Assembly (NCBI RefSeq): GCF_027579695.1
Contig: NC_083576.1
Span: 38,606,760-38,670,759, forward strand
DNA length: 64,000 nucleotides
From: Neoarius graeffei
Lineage: Eukaryota > Chordata > Actinopteri > Siluriformes > Ariidae
Direction of reading: 5' to 3'
The notes under the pieces were generated by a model, which was not told the DNA's origin, did no database searches, and was given only the letters and a program-made list of their open reading frames with translations. Below, in pieces: positions 32,205 through 42,557 of this stretch. Made by a program: the position numbers and the translations under genes. The stretch's first letter is position 1; each line of letters begins with the position of its first letter.

Positions 32205-33770
32205 ATGGCGCTGGTCATATAATTAGAATATCATAAAAAAGTTGATTTATTTCAGTAATTCCATTCAAAAAGTGAAACTTGTATATTATATTCATTCATT
32301 ACACACAGACTGATATATTTCAAGTGTTTATTTCTTTTAATTTTGATGATTATAACTGACAACTAATGAAAACCCCAAATTCAGTATCTCAGAAAATTAG
32401 AATATTGTGAACAGGTTCAATATTGAAGACACCTGGTGCCACATTCTAATCAGCTAATTAACTCAAAACACCTGCAAAGGCCTTTAAATGGTCTCTCAGT
32501 CTAGTTCTGTAGGCTACACAATCATGGGGAAGACTGCTAACTTGACAGTTGTCCAAAAGACGACCATTGACACCTTGCACAAGGAGGGCAAGACACAAAA
32601 GGTCATTGCTAAAGAGGCTGGCTGTTCACAGAGCTCTGTGTCCAAGCATATTAATAGAGAGGCGAAGGGAAGGAAAAGATGTGGTAGAAAAAAGTGTACA
32701 AGCAATAGGGATAACCGCACCCTGGAGAGGATTGTGAAACAAAACCCATTCAAAAATGTGGGGGAGAGTCACAAAGAGTGGACTGCAGCTGGAGTCAGTG
32801 CTTCAAGAACCACCACGCACAGACGTATGCAAGACATGGGTTTCAGCTGTCGCATGCCTTGTGTCAAGCCACTCTTGAACAAGAGACAGCGTCAGAAGCT
32901 TCTCGCTTGGGCTAAAGACAAAAAGGACTGGACTGCTGCTGAGTGGTCCAAAGTTATGTTCTCTGATGAAAGTAAATTTTGCATTTCTTTTGGAAATCAA
33001 GGTCCCAGAGCCTGGAGGAAGAGAGAAGAGGCACAGAATCCATGTTGCTTGAGGTCCAGTGTAAAATTTCCACAGTCAGTGATGGTTTGGGGTGCCATGT
33101 CATCTGCTGGTGTTGGTCCACTGTGTTTTCTGAGGTCCAAGGTCAATGCAGCTGTCAACCAGGAAGTTTTAGAGCACTTCATGCTTCCTGCTGCTGACCA
33201 ACTTTATGGAGATGCAGATTTCATTTTCCAACAGGACTTGGCACCTGCACACAGTGCCAAAGATATCAGTACCTGGTTTAAGGACCATGGTATCCCTGTT
33301 CTTAATTGGCCAGCAAACTCACCTGACCTTAACCCCATAGAAAATCTATGGGGTATTATGAAGAGGAAGATGCGATACGCCAGACCCAACAATGCAGAAG
33401 AGCTGAAGGCCACTATCAGAGCAACCTGGGCTCTCATAACACCTGAGCAGTGCCACAGACTGATCGACTCCATGCCACGCCACATTACTGCAGTAATTCA
33501 GGCAAAAAGAGCCCCAACTAAGTATTGAGTGCTGAACATGCTCATACTTTTCATGTTCATACTTTTCAGTTGGCCAACATTTCTAAAAATCCTTTTTTTG
33601 TATTGGTCTTAAGTAATATTCTAATTTTCTGAGATACTGAATTTGGGATTTTCATTAGTTGTCAGTTATAATCATCAAAATTAAAAGAAATAAAAATTTG
33701 AAATATATCAGTCTGTGTGTAATGAATGAATATAATATACAAGTTTCACTTTTTGAATGGAATTACTGAA
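32205..33770 (+). mobile_element. Tc1-like transposon with intact transposase but clipped right end
   Basis: The left inverted repeat (GGCGCTGGTCATATAATTAG onward) is matched by the right one from about 33607 to 33770. The last 30-odd bases of the right repeat, including the tip, are missing: similarity stops at 33770 and a direct-oriented ACAGATGCTGGTCATAT follows before an (AT)n run. The enzyme gene is open, but the element probably cannot be excised. Confidence 0.85.
32524..33528 (+). CDS. Tc1-like transposase, uninterrupted (334 aa)
   Basis: I chose ATG 32524 (MGKTANLTVVQKTTIDTLHK) because related proteins start there; the frame is open 12 codons further upstream. Residues about 1-110 are the paired helix-turn-helix region (KVIAKEAGCSQSSVSKHI; ASRTTTHRRMQDMG) with a basic GRKRCGRKKC linker. 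The DD34E catalytic triad is complete: Asp in MFSDESKFCISF, Asp in FQQDLAPAHS and Glu in [14 protein letters not shown]. The protein ends IQAKRAPTKY, the usual terminus. Length is normal. It is the only transposase in the window without a stop, so it could still be made and act on other copies; that is inference. Confidence 0.92.
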   Translation: MGKTANLTVVQKTTIDTLHKEGKTQKVIAKEAGCSQSSVSKHINREAKGRKRCGRKKCTSNRDNRTLERIVKQNPFKNVGESHKEWTAAGVSASRTTTHRRMQDMGFSCRMPCVKPLLNKRQRQKLLAWAKDKKDWTAAEWSKVMFSDESKFCISFGNQGPRAWRKREEAQNPCCLRSSVKFPQSVMVWGAMSSAGVGPLCFLRSKVNAAVNQEVLEHFMLPAADQLYGDADFIFQQDLAPAHSAKDISTWFKDHGIPVLNWPANSPDLNPIENLWGIMKRKMRYARPNNAEELKATIRATWALITPEQCHRLIDSMPRHITAVIQAKRAPTKY

Positions 33771-33787
33771 TTATATACAGATGCTGG

Positions 33788-33789
<2 letters not shown>

Positions 33790-33851
<62 letters not shown>
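33790..33851 (+). repeat. (AT)n microsatellite
   Basis: About 30 TA dinucleotides at the clipped end of the preceding transposon. Confidence 0.95.
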
Positions 33852-33854
<3 letters not shown>

Positions 33855-33939
33855 CCATGATCTTACTGTGTAACACAACTTTTGTAAAAAAAAAAAAAGA
33901 TCATATAAAGTCAAAGTCTCTCTCTCTATGTATTAATTT

Positions 33940-35003
33940 TTCATTGAGATCTTTATGTTGAGGATGGGAGAGTCAAACTACTGCGTAAAGTCTTCTCCAG
34001 CACATCCCAAAGAGTCTCAATGGGGTTAAGGTCGGGACCCTGTGGTGGCCAATTCATGTGTTAAAATGATTCCTCATGCTTCCTGAACCACTCTTTCACA
34101 ATCTGAGCCCTAATTTTATGCCTGTGCCATTAGTGAAGAAAAAAATCCATTGATGTGATTACCTGGTCATTCGATACATTCAGCTTGTCAACTGACTTCA
34201 TTGTATTGCTCCATAACATCGCTGAGCCTTAACCTGATCAACTGAAGCAACCACAGATCATAACACTGACTCCAGAGGTTTGCACAGTGGCCACTATGCA
34301 TGATGGATGCATCGCTTCATGTGTTTCCCTTCTTACCCTGACACACCCATCACTCAGGTAAATCTGGACTTATCAAACCACATTACCTTTTTCCATAGCT
34401 CCAGAGTCCAATCTTTATGCTCCCTCACAAACTGAAGCCTTTATCAACTAACAAGTGATTTTCCTGTGGCCACATAGTTGTTTGGTACCAATCCTGTGAG
34501 TTTGCTTACATTGTGAGTGTGGAAATGCTCTTAGGTTCACTACTAAACATAGCCGGGAGTTTGACTGTCAATTTTTTTCATTTTAATATATTTTTTAATG
34601 ATTTGACTTCACCAAGCATTTAAGTGATCTATGATCATGGTCAGTCAAGATCTTTTTACAACCACATTTTTTTTCCACGAAGTTGATGGTTCATCACTAT
34701 CCTTCCAGGTTTTAATAATGTGTTGGACAATTCTTAACCCAAATCCAGTCATATCAGCAATCTCCTTAGCCGTTTTCTTTGCTTGATGAAGGCCAATAAT
34801 TTGACCTTTCTGAAACACAGTGACATCTTTTCCATGAGCATGGGATACCTTTTCCAACATGTTGCTTTAAGAAATGAGAAGCTATTCACTGCATCAGTTA
34901 GGGTTAAAAGCTGAAACATAATCACTACAGTAATTATCCAATCAAAGGCTCTTATGTCTTTACTTAATTAAATCCAAATGGCAACTTTTGTTTTGGCCAG
35001 ACA

Positions 35004-35004
<1 letters not shown>
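33940..35004 (-). mobile_element. Old decayed Tc1-like element
   Basis: The minus strand starts CACTGTCTGGCCAAAACAAA at about 35004, a recognisable Tc1-type terminus. A transposase start lies at 34860-34645 and scattered catalytic wording (KDWTLELWKKVMWFDKSRF) near 34420-34360. Many stops follow. The second end is not clear. Confidence 0.7.
34645..34860 (-). pseudogene. Transposase DNA-binding domain fragment
   Basis: Seventy-one codons are open: KGQIIGLHQAKKTAKEIADM begins a first helix-turn-helix, and VQHIIKTWKDSDEPSTSWK completes it. This is the N-terminus of a Tc1-like transposase. The rest of the gene is present only as short pieces in several frames. Confidence 0.75.

Positions 35005-35071
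<67 letters not shown>
35005..35071 (+). repeat. (TG)n(TA)n microsatellite
   Basis: A TG run followed by a TA run between the decayed Tc1 end and the next inverted-repeat element. Confidence 0.92.
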
Positions 35072-35075
<4 letters not shown>

Positions 35076-35448
35076 GGCTGCAAAAGTAGGTATACAGTAA
35101 TGAAAAACAAAACGTTTGCACAAAACATTATTTTATTGATTTATACAAATATATCAATAATAAACATATTAATCCCTCAAATGTTCAAACTGTTTGCCCC
35201 TGGCATTCACACACTCCACTAAGTCGAATGTGGACACTCATGCACACTCTGGCACAAAGGTCTTTATCAGCATCAATTTCCTGGCAAGCCTCCCGTATGA
35301 ACTGAATCATGGCATCAACAGAACATGGCTTGCATGCAAAAACCCTATCTTTTAATGAATTATAATATTAAATGAAACCTAGCACCACTATTATAATACT
35401 GGTAATACTGGAATAATCCTTACTGTATACCTACTTTTGCAGCCCCCT
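35072..35448 (-). mobile_element. Mariner-like deletion derivative with 29-bp perfect ends
   Basis: AGGGGGCTGCAAAAGTAGGT at 35072 begins a 29-bp terminal repeat that is perfectly inverted at 35420-35448. The 377-bp element carries, on the minus strand, a frame with VDAMIQFIREACQEIDADKD and VCMSVHIRL, which resembles the C-terminal end of mariner/IS630-type transposases. Most of the gene is deleted, so it needed a helper enzyme. The target duplication is hidden by the flanking AT runs. Confidence 0.8.
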
Positions 35449-35904
35449 GTATATATGTACACACATAAATGGTGATCATTGAGGTCCAAGCAGACTCACA
35501 GAAGTTACAAACAATGGTGAAATTAAAACTGTTTCAGCATCTTCAACAAGATAAGTGGCCAAGTGCAACCACACATAATTTTAAATGTCAAGCTTACAGT
35601 AAGCGATCCTTAAGATAGTGCAGTGTTTCAGTGATGGTGCCCCCTATGGACAAAATGTCACAAAATTTGATGCACTTCCAAGGAATATCATGGTGATGAA
35701 GCATATCGAGTTTCATGAAATTTTAACTTTTACGTCACAAGATATGGAGTCAATAGGGGCCACACCTTAAAAATGTATTCTATCATAATTATTTCCTTCT
35801 GGACTAGCTTCATTTAATGCTACATACTCATTTGGTTTAATCCATGTCTCTGTTAAACACAGTACATTAAACTGCTGATCAGTAACAAGTAATTGGTAAT
35901 AATT
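35449..35904. other. Unassigned spacer
   Basis: No gene found. A phrase with TCATGAAATTTTAACTTTTA and a 'gtgccccctatgg' phrase loosely recall the repeat at 3.4-4.5 kb, but too weakly to assign. Confidence 0.3.
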
Positions 35905-36443
35905 ATATACACCAGCCTCATCTATCTGGCAGAGGAGGAGGTGTTGTGATTATTTATAATGATTATCTATGTGTAACACAAAAAGCTAGACATAAATTCA
36001 ATACATTTGAAGTACTTTAACAAAACATATGTAGGCACAGAAAATAAGTCTACCTAGTCAATTCCGTTACTTATGATTTACAGGGCCCTGGAGCCATATT
36101 CTGAATTTCTTTCTGAATTTGTAGATTTCAACTCAGACCTGGTTATTTCCTTAGACAAAGCTTTAGTTGGAGACTTTAATATTCACATCAATAACTCTGA
36201 AGACCCTCTGAAAACAGCATTCCTGTCCATTCTTGATTCAGTCGGTGTTAATCAGAATGTCATAGGACCTACTCATAATGGTGGTCAAACTCTGGATCTA
36301 ATATTAACATTCGGGTTAAATATAGAAAATATAATCACACTTCCACAGTCTGAAGCTACCTCAGATCATTATCTCATCTTATACAAAATTTGTCTGAGCA
36401 ATAATATATGCACCTTGCCACACTACTGTGTTAAACATACATT
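35905..36443 (+). pseudogene. LINE-A endonuclease fragment
   Basis: The open part (36073-36443) contains ALVGDFNIHINN, THNGGQTLDLIL and a TSDHYLILY block, the core and end of an AP endonuclease. Upstream, CDYL/IYNDY-like pieces are frame-shifted. Endonucleases of this type nick the target for reverse transcription. Interrupted at 36443 by an LTR element. Confidence 0.82.
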
Positions 36444-37053
36444 TGTTAGGACTGGGACTGTTTTGGCCTCTAGAGGCCAATGTTATTTCATTTTCTTGTC
36501 ATGTTTGTTTTGGCCTCTAGAGGCTGCCACTGTTTCTGTGTTTTATGTTTGTTGTTTTCCATGTGTCTTGTGCCCCGCCTAGTCCTCATTAGTGTCACCT
36601 GTGGCCTATTTTAGTTTGTGTATTTATACCCCTTAGTTCAGTCCTCTTGTCACGGAGTCTTTGTGCTATTATGTTTAGCTCCAGTTACCTCTGTTCTGTG
36701 TTCCTTGCTGTTGTCTCTTTGGTTTTGCACTTTGCTTTTCTTTTTGGACTTTTTGGACTTTGTGTTTACTGTTTTTTGATCTTCTGAGCATTGGGTTTTT
36801 GCCTTTTCTTTTCTTGTTTTTTGCTTTTGTATTTAACTTTGACCTTTTGGATATTTTATTTTTCCCTTCATCTTCTGAGCGTTTTTTGGATTATATTTTT
36901 GTTTGGACTGTAAATATTGTAAATAAACTTTTTGATACTTTTCTACTTCCGCCTCACGCCTCTGCACTTGAGCCATCCCCCTGGTGGCCTAGTGGGGGTT
37001 TGCTGGATTATCACACCAACGGACCAGGTTCGAATCCCAGCAAAACCCTAACA
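36444..37053 (+). repeat. 5' LTR of the chromovirus
   Basis: 610 bp, TGTTAGGACTGGGAC...AAACCCTAACA. A TATTTATACC box is at 36621-36630. ACGGAGTCTTT at 36652-36662, about 25-30 bp downstream of the box, marks the likely transcript start and is complementary to the primer site. Confidence 0.95.
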
Positions 37054-37054
37054 G

Positions 37055-37065
37055 AAAGACTCCGT
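37055..37065 (+). promoter_or_regulatory. Self-priming primer-binding site
   Basis: AAAGACTCCGT lies one base after the LTR and does not fit a tRNA-primed site. All 11 bases are complementary to ACGGAGTCTTT at 36652-36662, the predicted 5' end of the transcript. This is the arrangement known from Tf1 and sushi elements, where the RNA 5' end folds back to prime minus-strand synthesis. Confidence 0.8.
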
Positions 37066-37066
37066 C

Positions 37067-38068
37067 ATGACCGACTCAGCAGAGGCTGCTTCAACTGTCT
37101 ACCTGGCCAACCTTCAGGGAATTATGGCTGCTTTGACACGCTTCGGAGCGACCATGGACACTCATGGGCAAACACTCACAAGCCAACGTGAGGCCCTTGC
37201 TCGCCACGAGGTACTGCTTCAGCAAATTGGGAAAACCCTGGCACAGCTGACACGTCTGCCTGCATCTCCTCATCCTGATCCAGCTGCTGTTCCTGCTCCA
37301 GTGCCTCCCGCCACACTGTCTCCTTCACCTTGTGAACCCAGCCTTCCTGCACCACAGAGGTATGACGGGAAGCACGGTGAGTGCCGGGAGTTCCTTACCC
37401 AGTGCCAACTCACCTTTGAGCTCCAGCCTACCACCTACACCACGGATCGCCATAAGATCGCCTTTGTGATAACCTTGTTAGCTGGTAAGGCACGAGCTTG
37501 GGCAACAGCTATCTGGCAGAGATGGGGACCCGAGTGCTCTGATTTTGAACTATTTACTGAAGAGATGCTTCAGGTCTTCGACCAGGCGGACATCAGTACC
37601 GATGCAGCCACAAAGCTCATGTCCATCCCGTAAGGAGGAAGCGTCGCAGATTACGCCATCTTGTTCTGGACGCTCGCAGCAGTAAGTGGATGGAACGAGA
37701 TTGCCCTGGTGTCAGCCTTCCACCATGGTCTGTCTGACCCCATCAAGGACGGCCTGGCCTCTATTGGATGCCCAAGTGACCTCGAAACTCTCATCTCACA
37801 TTCTACTCATCTGGACAACAGGATGAGAGAATGCCGCCAAGTCCTGAGCCTCCCCAGCCTCCCTGCCTCTACCTGGAGCCCGTCTACCTCCTCCAGTGAC
37901 TGTCCTGAACCCATGCAAGTGGGTCATACTTGCCTCTCCGCATCTGAGAGGGAGCACAGAAGGAGGGACAAGTGCTGCATCTACTGTGGCAAGCCTGGTC
38001 ACTTCCGAGCATCATGTCCCGAACCCTCGGGAAAAGGACCACCCCGTCCAGCCAAGGGAGGGTTGTGA
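37067..38068 (+). pseudogene. Chromovirus gag (333 codons, one stop)
   Basis: Gag starts 13 bases after the LTR (MTDSAEAASTVYLANLQG). Residues about 15-65 may form a coiled coil; a Pro-rich stretch follows; the capsid-like region has CREFLTQCQLTFELQPTTY and GKARAWATAIWQ. A zinc knuckle [14 protein letters not shown] is near the end. A stop (TAA at 37631-37633) splits gag near residue 189. Gag overlaps pol by about 100 bp. It would build the particle that packages the RNA. Confidence 0.92.
38029..38035 (+). promoter_or_regulatory. Candidate -1 frameshift slippery site
   Basis: GGGAAAA is in the exact phase G-GGA-AAA of the gag frame, 31 bases before the gag stop codon. Slipping back one base enters the pol frame directly. 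Sushi-derived host genes such as PEG10 use a GGGAAAC site, so this fits the lineage. Confidence 0.7.
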
Positions 38069-41000
38069 CGAGGCCTACCCTCTCTCCTGGACTCCCTGGC
38101 CAAGGAATCTACATCCTGGTCTCCATCTCCTGGGGTGAGTCTGTCCACTCTTGTCAAGCTTTGTTAGACTCAGGGGCGGCTGGGAACTTTATGGATATTC
38201 ACTTCACCCAAAGTATCAATGTCCCGACTGCACCTCTTGAAGTCCCACTGTCTGTGTCTGCCCTCGATGGCCAAGCGTTAGGTGATGGAAGAGTCACCCA
38301 AGTTACTTCTCCAGTCTTCCTCCAGTCTCAAGGTCACAAGGAAGAAATATCCCTGCACCTGATTCCTTCACCTGAGTTCCCAGTTATTCTAGGTCTTCCT
38401 TGGCTTACCCACCACAACCCTCGTATAGACTGGGTCACTAGCCAGGTTGTGGAATGGGGCCCTGCGTGCAATGCCTCTTGTCTGCTCTCTAGCTCTTCTG
38501 TGTCTCCTGCCGAGCCCCCTGATCTCACTGAGCTATCTCAAGTTCCCACAGAGTACTGGGATTTGAAGGTGGTATTCAGCAAGAGCAGGGCCACCGTTCT
38601 TCCTCCGCACCGGGCCTACAACTGTGCCATCGACTTGCTCCCTGGGACTACCCCTCCTCATGGCAGACTGTTTTCCCTCTCTCAGCCAGAATGCAAGGCC
38701 ATGAAGGAATACCTCAAAGACGCCCTGGTCTCTGGGTTCATTCGACCCTCCACCTCACCTGCTGGTGCCGGCTTCTTCTTTGTCGGCAAGAAGGATGGGG
38801 GGCTCCGACCATGTATTGACTACAGGGGCCTGAACAAGATCACTGTGCGCAACCGATATCCCCTTCCGCTGATGTCCACAGCATTTGACCTGCTCCAAGG
38901 CGCCACCGTCTTCACCAAGTTGGACCTACGGAACGCATACCACCTCATCTGTATCCGACAGGGAGACGAGTGGAAGACTGCCTTTAACACCCTGTCTGGG
39001 CACTACGAATACCAGGTGATGCCCTTCAGACTCACCAATGCACCAGCTGTTTTTCAGGCCCTAATCAACAATGTCTTGAGGGACATGATTAACCTGTACG
39101 TTTTTGTCTACCTTGATGACATCCTTATCTTTTGCAAGACCATGCAGGAGCACCACCACCATGTCTGCCAGGTTCTCCAGAGGCTGCTACAGAACAATCT
39201 GTTTGCCAAGGCCCAGAAATGTGAATTTCATGTTCCCAAGGTCTCCTTTCTGGGTTTTATTGTATGGACAGGCCAACTCCAAATGGACCCAGCCAAGACC
39301 CTGGCCGTCCGGGACTGGCCCACTCCCAAGTCCGTCAAAGAGGTTCAGCGGTTCTTAGGATTTGCTAACTTCTACCGCAAGTTTATCAGGAACTTTAGTT
39401 CTGTAGCAGGACCCATGTCGGACCTCACCAAAGGGACAGGTGGATCTTATGTCTGGTCTCCTCAGGCGGAAAAGGCGTTCAAAGACCTCAAGGACTGCTT
39501 CTGCATGGCACCCATTCTGGTCCTCCCGGACACCTCCCAACCATTCATCGTGGAGGTGGACGCCTTGGACAGTGGTGTCAGTGTGGTGCTCTCTCAACGT
39601 TCGGAAGGAAAGCTGCACCCCTGCGCTTACTTCTCCCACCGCCTGAGTCCTGCGGAGTCCCGGTACGATGTGGGGGATTGAGAACTGCTAGCGGTCAAAT
39701 TGGCCCTTGAGGAGTGGAGGCACAGGCTGGAGGGAGCGCAACATCCATTCCTGGTTTGGACTGACCACAAGAACCTGGAGTACCTCCAGCAAGCCAAGAG
39801 ACTGAACCCACGACAGGCTAGGTGGGCCCTGTTTTTCAGTCGGTTTGACTTCACCCTCTCGTACCGCCCCGGCTCCAAGAACACCAAACCTGGCACACTG
39901 GCCAGGCTGTTCTCTGCCACTAACAGGGAGAGTGAAGTCGGGCCTATTATCCCTGTGTCCCGGATTGTGGCCCCTGTCCACTGGGGTATTGAGGAGGCCG
40001 TCCGACGAGCCCAACGCCAGGACCCCGGTCCTGGGACAGGGCCACCAGGCCTCTTGTATGTCCCACATCAAGCCCGGGCCAAGGTTCTCCAGTGGGGTCA
40101 CTCGTCCCCTCTCACCGCCCACCTGGGAGCTCGGAGGACCCTGAACTTCCTGAAAAGATGCTTCTGGTGGCCTAACATGGAGAAGGAAGTAAGGTCATTT
40201 GTCCTGTCCTGTGAGGTCTGCACCAGAACCAAGAACCCGCGACAGCGTCCCCAGGGTCTCCTGCATCCTCTGACCATTCCCCGGCATTCCTGGTCCCACG
40301 TGGCAGTCGACTTCATCACGGGTCTCCCTGAGTCTCAAGGTAACACTGTCATTTTGGTTATAGTCGACAGATTCTCGAAGGCCTGCCGCTTCATACCACT
40401 GTGCAAACTCCCTTCTGCTCTTGAAACAGCCAAACTTATTTTTAATCATGTCTTCCGAGTCTTTGGTCTCCCACAGGACATCATCTCAGACCGAGGGCCC
40501 CAGTTCTCCTCCCGAGTGTGGCACGGGTTCAGCAAGGTCATCGGAGCCACTGCCAGCCTCTCCTCTGGGTTTCACCCACAGTCCAATGGCCAGACGGAGA
40601 GAAACCTGGAAACCACCCTGCGAGGCCTGGCTATGGATAACCCGACATCGTGGAGCACCTGGCTGCCATGGGCAGAGTACGCCCACAACACCCTGCAGTC
40701 ATCGGCCAACAAGCTGTCACCATTCCAGTGCCAATTCGGGTTCCAGCCACCTCTGTTCCCAGACCAGGAGGAGGATGCGGGGGTGCCCTCGGTCAACCAA
40801 TATGTGAGACGGTGTCGCAAGACCTGGAGCAAGGTCAGGAAGACCCTCATCCAGACCTCCAGAACCAACCAGACTCAGGCCAACCGCCATAGAAGACCTG
40901 CCCACGCGTTCCGCCCTGGGCAGCGGGTTTGGCTGTCCACTAAGGACCTTCCACTGCGCGTGGAGAACTGCAAGCTTGCTCCTCGCTACATTGGCCCCTT

Positions 41001-41356
41001 CAAGGTGGTGTGCAGGGTGAACCCTGTCTCCTACCGGCTCCAGTTGCCCCGGACTCTAAGGATCAACCCCACATTCCATGTTTCCCTGTTGCGGCCCGTA
41101 CTGACATCCAAGTATGACCCTGCCCCTAGGAACCCCCCACCCCCCCGCATCTTCCAGGGTCAGACTGTGTTCACCGTGCATTGCCTGCTTGACTCCCGCT
41201 GGGTCTGCAGCGGGCTGCAATATCTTGTGGACTGGGAGGGCTATGGTCCTGAGGAGCGCTGCTGGATTCCCACTCGGGACGTCTTAGATAAAGAACTGTG
41301 TCGGGACTTCCATTCGGCCCATCCGGATCGCCCTGGGAACGTCAGGAGACGCTCCT

Positions 41357-41375
41357 GGGGGGGGGGGGGGGGGGG
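41357..41375 (+). repeat. Poly(G) tract at the polypurine position
   Basis: About 18-19 G residues lie three bases before the 3' LTR, where the plus-strand primer should be. Slippage here makes the end of pol run on into the LTR. Confidence 0.8.
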
Positions 41376-41378
41376 TCC

Positions 41379-41986
41379 TGTTAGGACTGGGACTGTTTTG
41401 GCCTCTAGAGGCCACTGTTATTTCATTTTCGTCATGTTTGTTTTGGCCTCTAGAGGCCACCACTGTTTCTGTGTTTTATGTTTGTTGTTTTCCATGTGTC
41501 TTGTGCCCCGCCTAGTCCTCATTAGTGTCACCTGTGGCCTATTTTAGTTTGTGTATTTATACCCCTGAGTTCAGTCCTCTTGTCATGGAGTCTTTGTGCT
41601 GTTATGTTTAGCTCCAGTTATCTCTGTTCTGTGTTCCTTGCCGTTGCCTCTTTGGTTTTGCACTTTGCTTTTCTTTTTGGACTTTTTGGACTTTGTGTTT
41701 ACTGTTTTTTGATCTTCTGAGCATTGGGTTTTTGCCTTTTCTTTTCTTGTTTTTTGCTTTTGTATTTAACTTGGACCTTTTGGATATTTTATTTTTCCCT
41801 TCATCTTCTGAGCGTTTTTTGGATTATATTTTTGTTTGGACTGTAAATATTGTAAATAAACTTTTTGATACTTTTCTACTTCCGCCTCATGCCTCTGCAC
41901 TTGAGCCATCCCCCTGGTGGCCTAGTGGGGGTTTGCTGGATTATCACACCAACAAACCAGGTTTGAATCCCAACAAAACCCTAACA
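41379..41986 (+). repeat. 3' LTR of the chromovirus
   Basis: 608 bp with the same ends as the 5' LTR. The self-priming complement here reads ATGGAGTCTTT, a CpG-to-TpG change. Confidence 0.95.
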
Positions 41987-42176
41987 ACATTCATGTCAAC
42001 TAATTCAGAAAGTTATATAAATAGTCTCCAAGAGTTATCAACTTTGAATGGATCACCATCTGACCCCACAGAAATTGATCAGGCAACTGAATGCTTAGTG
42101 TCAACGTTCTGCGATACTTTAGATAATATAGCTCCACTTAAAAGAAAAATGATTAGAGAGGAAAAAAAATAGCTCC

Positions 42177-42548
42177 GGGCAGCACGGTGGTGTAGTGGTT
42201 AGCACTGTTGCCTCACAGCAAGAGGGTCCGGGTTTGAGCCCCGTGGCCAGTGAGGGCCTTTCTGTGCGGAGTTTGCATGTTCTCCCCGTGTCCGCGTGGG
42301 TTTCCTCCAGGTGCTCTGGTTTCCCCCACAGTCCAAAGACATGCAGGTTAGGTTAACCGGTGACTCTAAATTGACCGTAGGTGTGAATGTGAGTGTGAAT
42401 GGTTGTCTGTGTCTATGTGTCAGCCCTGTGATGACCTGGTGACTTGTCCAGGGTGTACCCTGCCTTTTTCCCATAGTCAGCTGGGATAGGCTCCAGCTTG
42501 CCTGCGATCCTGTAGAAAGATAAAGTGGCTAGAGATAATGAGAACAAG
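42177..42548 (+). mobile_element. Mermaid-like SINE, first of a pair
   Basis: Starts GGGCAGCACGGTGGTGTAGT; tRNA-like boxes, fish core and a short tail ending near 42545. No clean target duplication is visible. It sits on the gap in LINE-A. Confidence 0.9.
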
Positions 42549-42557
42549 ATTAGTTTC

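Larger units (their letters stand above)
20546..32205 (+). mobile_element. Tx1-like LINE, near full length, interrupted twice
   Basis: The LINE occupies 20546-22698, 24315-24913 and 30193-32205. It holds a 5' UTR with a TG run (20715-20747), ORF1, ORF2 (endonuclease, linker, reverse transcriptase) and an A/T-rich end near 32200. A Tc1 element (22701-24312) and an LTR element (24914-30187) are inserted, each with a duplication that lets the LINE reading be followed across. The assignment to Tx1 is from remembered similarity of ORF1 and endonuclease wording. Confidence 0.85.
38029..41378 (+). pseudogene. Chromovirus pol: protease, RT, RNase H, integrase, chromodomain
   Basis: Frame 1 runs from the slippery site to the 3' LTR with one stop (TGA, 39679-39681) at the start of the RNase H region. 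In order: protease [10 protein letters not shown] (about 38164), RT with VYLDDILIF (catalytic YLDD 39109-39120), RNase H with [16 protein letters not shown] and WTDHKNLEYL, integrase zinc finger (HSSPLTAHLGARRTLNF, CEVCTRTK) and triad Asp (VAVDFITGL), Asp (ISDRGPQFSS), Glu (QSNGQTERNLE). At about 41190-41320 a chromodomain reads QYLVDWEGYGPEERCWIP; in chromoviruses it steers integration to modified chromatin. All catalytic residues are kept. Confidence 0.95.
36444..41986 (+). mobile_element. Sushi-like chromovirus (Ty3/gypsy), complete, 5543 bp
   Basis: LTRs at 36444-37053 and 41379-41986, exact ACATT duplication (36439-36443, 41987-41991), gag and pol in a -1 relation, and a C-terminal chromodomain. 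Apart from one stop in gag and one in pol the coding region is open. LTRs differ at roughly 15-20 positions by eye, several of them CpG changes. It interrupts LINE-A. Confidence 0.95.

Noticed and set aside
39600..40900. Minus-strand open frames opposite the chromovirus pol
   Set aside because: Shadows of the RNase H-integrase frame; no recognisable motifs.
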